A DNA stretch of 45,321 bases, taken from positions 1-45,321 of the forward strand of contig JAIBDT010000015.1 in assembly GCA_024686085.1 (NCBI GenBank), in the 5' to 3' direction. The stretch comes from Loktanella sp. GTDB taxonomy: Bacteria; Pseudomonadota; Alphaproteobacteria; Rhodobacterales; Rhodobacteraceae. The position numbers and the translations under genes were made by a program. Below, in pieces: positions 41,018 through 45,321 of this stretch (its first letter is position 1; each line of letters opens with the position of its first letter). The notes under the pieces were generated by a model. The model saw nothing but the letters and a program-made list of their open reading frames with translations, made no database searches and was not told the origin of the DNA.

Positions 41018-42022
41018 ATGACGATGAAGACAACATTGATGGGTGCCGCAGCAGCGGTTGCTATGATGACAGGCGCGACAACAGCGGTGGCAGATAGCCA
41101 TGAGCTGACAGTTGCGTATTTCCTAGAGTGGCCAATGCCATTCCAATTCGCAAAAGTTCAGGGCACTTACGAAGAAGCACTGGGCAAGACAATTAACTGG
41201 GTATCGTTTGACACTGGCACGGCGATGTCCGCAGCTATGGCGTCTGGCGATGTTCATATCTCTGTCTCACAGGGTATCCCACCATTCGTGGTTGCTGCAT
41301 CTGCGGGCCAAGACATTCAGGTTATCGACGTAGCAGTGTCCTATGCTGAGAACGACAACTGTGTTGTGTCCTCTGGTCTGGAAATCGATGCGGCATCTGC
41401 TGGCGAATTGGCTGGCAAGAAAGTTGCTGTGCCACTTGGTACGGCTGCGCACTATGGCTTCTTGCGTCAAATGGACCACTTTGGCGTAGACCTTGCGTCT
41501 TTGGAAGTTGTTGACATGGCGCCTGCTGATGGTGCGGCTGCCCTTGCGCAGTCCCAAGTTGACATGGCGTGTGGTTGGGGCGGCGCGTTGCGCCGCATGA
41601 AAGAGCACGGCAACGTGTTGCTGACGGGCGCTGAAAAAGAAGCACTGGGCATTCTGGTGTTTGACGCCACAACAGCCCCCGCGAACTTTGTCGCGGAAAA
41701 CCCAGACGTTGTGGCCAAGTTCTTGGCTGTCACAGCAAAAGCGAACGCTGCATGGAACGACGGGTCGATGACCGCAGAAATGCTGCCAGTGATCGCACAG
41801 GACGCTGGTATGGACGAAGATGCGACTGCTGAGACAATGGCGACATTCGTGTTCCCATCTGTTGAAGACCAGTTGGCAGCTTCATGGCTGGGCGGCAACG
41901 CACAGACATTCATGAAGGGTGTGGCAGACGTATTCGTAGAATCCGGCTCGATCCCATCTGCAAACGACAGCTATGAAGGCAACGTCAACACGGGCCCATT
42001 GGCTGCTGCAGGTAGCATGTAA
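41018..42022 (+). CDS. tauA: Taurine ABC transporter substrate-binding protein
   Basis: Periplasmic taurine-binding protein, 334 residues. The signal peptide (MTMKTTLMGAAAAVAMM, cleavage near AVADS) is followed by HELTVAYFLEWPMPFQFAK and the aliphatic-sulfonate/NitT-TauT family fold with GKKVAVPLGTAAHYGFLR and VDMACGWGG. ATG 41018 is supported by a GGGAGAG site; the frame from 40889 would add a tail of no character. First gene of tauABC, followed by a strong hairpin and 130 nt before tauB, as expected for an over-expressed binding protein. Confidence 0.93.
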   Translation: MTMKTTLMGAAAAVAMMTGATTAVADSHELTVAYFLEWPMPFQFAKVQGTYEEALGKTINWVSFDTGTAMSAAMASGDVHISVSQGIPPFVVAASAGQDIQVIDVAVSYAENDNCVVSSGLEIDAASAGELAGKKVAVPLGTAAHYGFLRQMDHFGVDLASLEVVDMAPADGAAALAQSQVDMACGWGGALRRMKEHGNVLLTGAEKEALGILVFDATTAPANFVAENPDVVAKFLAVTAKANAAWNDGSMTAEMLPVIAQDAGMDEDATAETMATFVFPSVEDQLAASWLGGNAQTFMKGVADVFVESGSIPSANDSYEGNVNTGPLAAAGSM

Positions 42023-42035
42023 GTCAACCGATTGG

Positions 42036-42059
42036 TGGCGCGGGGAAGACCCCGCGCCA
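42036..42059 (+). terminator. Intercistronic hairpin between tauA and tauB
   Basis: Perfect 10-bp stem TGGCGCGGGG / CCCCGCGCCA with AAGA loop, 13 nt after the tauA stop and without a strong U-tract. Likely a 3' stabiliser or leaky terminator that makes tauA mRNA more abundant than tauBC. Confidence 0.75.
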
Positions 42060-42152
42060 TGCCATCAATTTTCTTGATAATCAGGTGATTTCATACCTGC
42101 GCAGCGTGCGTAGGGATCGTCTTATTCTCTAGACAATTATTGGGGCGGGGAC

Positions 42153-42950
42153 ATGTCAGGACTACAGATAGACAAACTTTCCATGCGTTTTGATCTGCCG
42201 GATGGCGGATCGGTTCAAGCGCTGAAAGATGTGACAATTGACTTGAAGGCGGGCGAGCTGTTGTCCGTTCTTGGCCCGTCGGGCTGCGGCAAAACCACAT
42301 TGCTGAACATTGTCGCAGGCTTTTTGGCCCCGACATCAGGTGAGATCACGCTGAACGAAAAGCGCGTGCATGGCCCCGGTCCAGAGCGTGGCATGGTGTT
42401 CCAACAAGGTGCTTTGTTCGAATGGATGTCGGTCCGCGAAAATGTCGGCTTTGGTCCCAAGATGAAGGGCACGTCCAAGCAAGACGCCGCCAACGTCGAC
42501 CACTTGCTTGATGTGGTCGGGTTGCAGGATTTCAAGGAAAAGCAAGTTTACGAATTGTCAGGCGGGATGCAGCAGCGTGTGGCATTGGCCCGTTGTCTGG
42601 CCAATGATCCCGATGTCATTTTGATGGACGAGCCATTGGGTGCATTGGACGCGCTGACCCGTGAAAAGATGCAGGGTCTTGTGCTCAAGCTTTGGAAAGA
42701 AACCGGCAAGACGATCATTTTGATCACCCACTCGGTTGAGGAAGCTTTGCTGCTGGGCGAGCGCCTGATCGTGATGGCCCCGCGCCCTGGTCGTATTCAC
42801 AGAGAATACAATCTGCCGTTTGCAGAAATGGGCGTTGGCCAAGACCTGCGTGAAGTCAAAAAGCATCCTGATTTTAACTCGACCCGTGAAGAAATCTTGT
42901 CGATGATTTGGGACATGGAAGAAGAGATCATGGGAGGAGCAAGCAAATGA
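42153..42950 (+). CDS. tauB: Taurine ABC transporter ATPase
   Basis: ATP-binding subunit, 265 residues. Walker A GPSGCGKTT, Q-loop MVFQQGALFEWMSV, signature LSGGMQQRVALARCLA, Walker B VILMDEPLGALD and switch His in LITHSVEEALLLG. These features, including the EW after the Q-loop, are typical of the nitrate/sulfonate/taurine (TauB/SsuB) subgroup. GGGGCGGGGA precedes ATG 42153. The stop overlaps the tauC start (ATGA, 42947-42950). Confidence 0.95.
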   Translation: MSGLQIDKLSMRFDLPDGGSVQALKDVTIDLKAGELLSVLGPSGCGKTTLLNIVAGFLAPTSGEITLNEKRVHGPGPERGMVFQQGALFEWMSVRENVGFGPKMKGTSKQDAANVDHLLDVVGLQDFKEKQVYELSGGMQQRVALARCLANDPDVILMDEPLGALDALTREKMQGLVLKLWKETGKTIILITHSVEEALLLGERLIVMAPRPGRIHREYNLPFAEMGVGQDLREVKKHPDFNSTREEILSMIWDMEEEIMGGASK

Positions 42951-44278
42951 GCCTGATGTCAGATCTTGGCGCCGAACTGGTCGCTGTTGTTTCCACCGTT
43001 GTTGGCGCGTTGCCCTATGTCGCGGGCTATATCGCGATCATTCTGGGCACGATGTTCGTGTGGTCCTACATCAAGCGGATGCTGACCCCCAAGCATGATT
43101 ACAGTTCGCTGAAGACCGTCACCTTTGGTGATGAAAGTGCGGTCACATCCAACAGCGTGGCCTCTGTCGTGTCGATCGTTTTGATCTTCTTGTTCTGGGG
43201 GTCCTTCACAGGGTCCAAACTGCTGCCAAGTTTCCTACATATGCCCGGTGCTTACGTCGGTGAAAGCAGTTTTACCTATACGGCCACCTATGAGGGGCAA
43301 TCGGACGATGCGACAGTGTCTGTTCTGGTGCATCCTGCTGGCGACGATGTGGTCGAGCCGCAGGCCGATCTTGGTGACGGTTTTGCCAAGAACGATGTCG
43401 TCTCGATCCCGTCGTATCGCAGTCAGTTGTTGCGCGTCGATCAAAACGACGAGCATGGCCGCGCAGATGGTGCAGAAATTACGGCAGTGAACGGTCAGCC
43501 GATTTCACCCGATAGCCCTGTGAAAACCGATTTCGGCACCGTGTCGATGTCGCCCAAGGGTACGCTGAATATTACCCCGTCAAAAGGCATTCAGATGGAA
43601 CCAATCTGGCTGCCCGCCCCCGAGGCCGTCTGGGCCCGTGTCGTGGATATCTCGCAAGACGGGTATCGCAATTCGACCTTGTGGGAACACCTTGGTTTCT
43701 CGCTGTTCCGCGTTGTTGTCGGCTTTATGCTGGGCGCGCTGGTCGGTATTCCACTGGGCTATGCGATGGGCCTGTCGAACTGGTTCCGTGGCTGGTTTGA
43801 CCCGATTGTGGAATTCATGCGCCCCGTCCCGCCGCTTGCGCTGATCCCGCTTGTGATCATCTGGGCAGGCATCGGTGAGGTCGGTAAGATCATCCTGTTG
43901 TTCCTTGCCGCCCTTTGGATCATGGCGATTGCGGCCCGTTCAGGTGTGTCGGGCGTGCGTATTTCCAAGGTTCATGCTGCGTATTCTCTGGGGGCCTCCA
44001 GATGGCAGATCATGCGTCACGTCATCATCCCCAACTCGCTGCCCGAAATTTTCACTGGCGCCCGTGTTGCGATGGGCGTTTGCTGGGGCACGGTTGTGGC
44101 CGCCGAACTTGTCGCTGCTGAAAAGGGCGCTGGTATGATGATTATGGTCGCGTCCAAGTTCCAGTCTACGGACATCGTTCTAATGGGTATCATCTTGATC
44201 GGCATCATCGGTTTCAGCATTGATATGCTGATGCGCTGGGTCGAGCGGATCTTGGTCCCTTGGAAGGGCAAAGGCTGA
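42947..44278 (+). CDS. tauC: Taurine ABC transporter permease with long N-terminal extension
   Basis: Inner-membrane permease, 443 residues, much longer than the usual 270-290. The last 210 residues are a normal TauC-type permease (EAA loop VHAAYSLGASRWQIMRHVIIPN). The first 230 form an extension: a hydrophobic segment (about 11-41), a second (about 68-90), and an extracytoplasmic region (about 95-225) rich in Asp, Val and Ser with beta-like character (TYTATYEGQSDDATVSVLV). The start is fixed by the ATGA overlap with tauB. The extra domain might help dock TauA; no homologue recognised. Confidence 0.92.
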   Translation: MSLMSDLGAELVAVVSTVVGALPYVAGYIAIILGTMFVWSYIKRMLTPKHDYSSLKTVTFGDESAVTSNSVASVVSIVLIFLFWGSFTGSKLLPSFLHMPGAYVGESSFTYTATYEGQSDDATVSVLVHPAGDDVVEPQADLGDGFAKNDVVSIPSYRSQLLRVDQNDEHGRADGAEITAVNGQPISPDSPVKTDFGTVSMSPKGTLNITPSKGIQMEPIWLPAPEAVWARVVDISQDGYRNSTLWEHLGFSLFRVVVGFMLGALVGIPLGYAMGLSNWFRGWFDPIVEFMRPVPPLALIPLVIIWAGIGEVGKIILLFLAALWIMAIAARSGVSGVRISKVHAAYSLGASRWQIMRHVIIPNSLPEIFTGARVAMGVCWGTVVAAELVAAEKGAGMMIMVASKFQSTDIVLMGIILIGIIGFSIDMLMRWVERILVPWKGKG

Positions 44279-44308
44279 TCATAGGGACAGTCGTAAAAGA
44301 AATGAGAG

Positions 44309-44343
44309 CGCGTCAGAGGTATTCTGGCGCGTTTTCTCTTTTG
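44309..44343 (+). terminator. Rho-independent terminator of tauABC
   Basis: Stem CGCGTCAGA / TCTGGCGCG (one G-U pair) with 5-nt loop, then TTTTCTCTTTTG. It lies 30 nt after tauC. Confidence 0.85.
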
Positions 44344-44355
44344 TTAATCTTTGAT

Positions 44356-44392
44356 GGAACTTTCGGCCTATTCGCGTGTTATACTTAGACAC
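44356..44392 (+). promoter_or_regulatory. Candidate promoter of the glsB-like gene
   Basis: GGAACTT followed about 16 bp later by GTGTTATACT. The TATACT is a good -10 for a housekeeping sigma factor, whereas the GGAAC / GTT pair is like an ECF sigma promoter. Which one is used cannot be told from sequence. Confidence 0.35.
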
Positions 44393-44426
44393 CGCCACAA
44401 GGCGGTCAACATGGGAAGGGTCTATT

Positions 44427-44681
44427 ATGGGCATCGAAAGTATTCTGGTTATCATCCTGATCGGCGCAATCGCTGGTTGGTTGGCAGGTCAAATCGTCAA
44501 AGGATTCGGCTTTGGCTTGTTGGGTAATATCGTGGTCGGCATCGTCGGCGCATTTGTCGCTGGGTCGATCTTCCCTGTGATCGGGCTTGGCTTTGGCGGC
44601 GGCATTTTGGGGTCGATCATCCATGCGACGCTGGGTGCGGTGATTTTGCTATTCCTGATCAAGCTGGTCAAACGCGCCTGA
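44427..44681 (+). CDS. GlsB/YeaQ/YmgE family stress-response membrane protein
   Basis: An 84-residue, very hydrophobic protein with three membrane helices and glycine-rich turns (IAGWLAGQIVKGFGFGLLGN, then GFGGGILGSIIHATLGA), the transglycosylase-associated protein family; the enzymatic name is historical and the function unknown, often linked to stress or stationary phase. GGGAAGGG precedes ATG 44427. Flanked by terminators on both sides, so it is a single-gene unit. Confidence 0.88.
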   Translation: MGIESILVIILIGAIAGWLAGQIVKGFGFGLLGNIVVGIVGAFVAGSIFPVIGLGFGGGILGSIIHATLGAVILLFLIKLVKRA

Positions 44682-44702
44682 TATTCGGTAGCGTTGTGAT
44701 AG

Positions 44703-44732
44703 AAGGGGTCTGCATTGCGCAGGCCCCTTTTT
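44703..44732 (+). terminator. Rho-independent terminator of the glsB-like gene
   Basis: Stem AAGGGGTCTGC / GCAGGCCCCTT with one G-U pair and 5-nt loop, then TTTTT. Confidence 0.88.
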
Positions 44733-44771
44733 GCGTTGCCGGGCAATACGTTCCTGCGTATCACTCGCCTT

Positions 44772-45284
44772 ATGAGTGAATTTTCTGATCTTGCCCTGTT
44801 GGGCATTGGCGCGGCGGCGCTGTTTGTCATCTATGTCTTGCGTGTCCTTTTGGGCGGCAAACGGGCGGTGGTCGAGGAAGGATTTCCTGACAACGCAATC
44901 CTTGTGGATGGGTCCAATGTGATGTTCTGGGGTGGAGACCCTTCGGCGCATGTTTTGAAATCTGTGGTCGCATCATTGGTCGCAAAGGGGTTTGCCCCCT
45001 ATGTGATTTTTGACGCAAATGTTGGGTATAAGTTGTCTGATCGTTATCTTGATGACGCCCCGATGGCCAAGCTTATCGACGTGCCCGTGGATCGTGTTCT
45101 GGTGGTCGAAAAGGGCATTTCCGCAGATGATCGCATTTTGGAAATCGCACGTGATCAAGGGTTGCGTGTTGTGACCAATGACCGGTTTCGCGACTGGAAA
45201 GGCACCTATCCGATGATCAGCAAAAAGGGGTTCTTTGTGCGTGGCAGTTTTAAGGGGGGGAATGTGCAGTGGCAGTCGATTTAG
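44772..45284 (+). CDS. Membrane-anchored NYN/Zc3h12a-like ribonuclease domain protein
   Basis: A 170-residue protein: a short N-terminal membrane helix (LALLGIGAAALFVIYVLRVL, about residues 6-25), then a PIN-like NYN domain. Acidic catalytic residues are visible in ILVDGSNVMFWG, VIFDANVGY, SADDRILEIA and VVTNDRFRDW. This pattern is that of the RNase_Zc3h12a/NYN group, predicted Mg-dependent RNases. ATG 44772 is chosen because the membrane helix starts there; the frame from 44715 runs through the upstream terminator. Its end overlaps the start of cutC by 16 nt. Confidence 0.8.
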   Translation: MSEFSDLALLGIGAAALFVIYVLRVLLGGKRAVVEEGFPDNAILVDGSNVMFWGGDPSAHVLKSVVASLVAKGFAPYVIFDANVGYKLSDRYLDDAPMAKLIDVPVDRVLVVEKGISADDRILEIARDQGLRVVTNDRFRDWKGTYPMISKKGFFVRGSFKGGNVQWQSI

Positions 45285-45321
45285 AAGTTTGCGTTGATAC
45301 GATTGACGGTGTGGCGGCGGC
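45269..45321 (+). CDS. cutC: Copper homeostasis protein CutC-like, 3'-truncated by window edge
   Basis: The last 53 bases open a frame with GTG start 45269 that encodes MAVDLEVCVDTIDGVAA, matching the start of CutC family proteins (LEVCVDSxEGLxAA). A GGGGGGG-type ribosome site (45254-45260) lies 8 nt upstream inside the nuclease gene. Only 17 residues are visible, so the assignment is by pattern. CutC folds as a TIM barrel; its role in copper is debated. Confidence 0.65.
   Translation, partial: MAVDLEVCVDTIDGVAA

Noticed and set aside
1..45321. CRISPR arrays, insertion sequences, rRNA genes or toxin-antitoxin pairs
   Set aside because: Looked for regularly spaced repeats, transposase motifs, terminal inverted repeats and paired small genes; none could be supported.

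Overview
The window looks like chromosome of a marine alphaproteobacterium of the Rhodobacterales (Roseobacter group). The evidence is a complete Roseobacter-type taurine/sulfonate locus (tauABC, tpa, tauR, xsc, pta, ackA, TSUP exporters, soeABC-type sulfite dehydrogenase), the divergent hemE/hemC pair, and moderately high GC with tight Shine-Dalgarno-led operons. There are no phage genes, insertion sequences, CRISPR arrays or rRNA genes. This identification is inference; no database was searched.

Layout. 1-12 kb is housekeeping: the 3' end of a fused YejF-like oligopeptide ABC ATPase, a GNAT acetyltransferase, a DacA-type D,D-carboxypeptidase with a C-terminal SPOR-like domain, ClpS, an RsmC-like rRNA methyltransferase, an SDR protein that lacks the catalytic lysine, a small lipoprotein, three haem genes (hemF, hemE, hemC), a LysE exporter, a GlcD-family FAD oxidase, an LLM flavin monooxygenase and a CAU tRNA. 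Four convergent gene pairs in 0-13 kb overlap tail to tail by exactly 4 nt.

12.5-25.4 kb carries an orphan 5-hydroxyisourate hydrolase and then a galactoside regulon. One minus-strand operon runs solute-binding protein, two permeases, GH36 alpha-galactosidase, KDGal kinase, KDPGal aldolase, SMP-30 lactonase, GH42 beta-galactosidase and GalM. Divergent to it are an IclR-type regulator and the UgpC/MsmK-type ATPase. The cell would import alpha- and beta-galactosides, hydrolyse them and route galactose through the oxidative De Ley-Doudoroff route. Galactose dehydrogenase and galactonate dehydratase are not in the window.

25.4-44.3 kb is a sulfonate dissimilation locus. TauABC (plus strand) imports taurine and Tpa (minus strand, divergent) transaminates it to sulfoacetaldehyde. 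Xsc then cleaves this to acetyl phosphate and sulfite. The xsc operon continues with a TSUP exporter, pta, ackA, a second TSUP exporter and soeA-orf47-soeB-soeC, so both the carbon and the sulfur products are handled by one transcription unit. TauR (MocR family) lies upstream of xsc. Three pairs of CTGG(A/C)CCTAA-like direct repeats, spaced 22-23 bp, sit upstream of xsc, tauR and tpa and form a plausible TauR regulon. A 47-codon membrane microprotein gene lies between soeA and soeB with ATGA overlaps on both sides. Between tauR and tpa is a set of stress-like and unknown genes (a lipoprotein, two tiny basic proteins, a degenerate universal stress protein).

44.3-45.3 kb holds a GlsB/YeaQ membrane protein, a membrane-anchored NYN/Zc3h12a-like nuclease domain and the first codons of cutC, cut off by the window edge.
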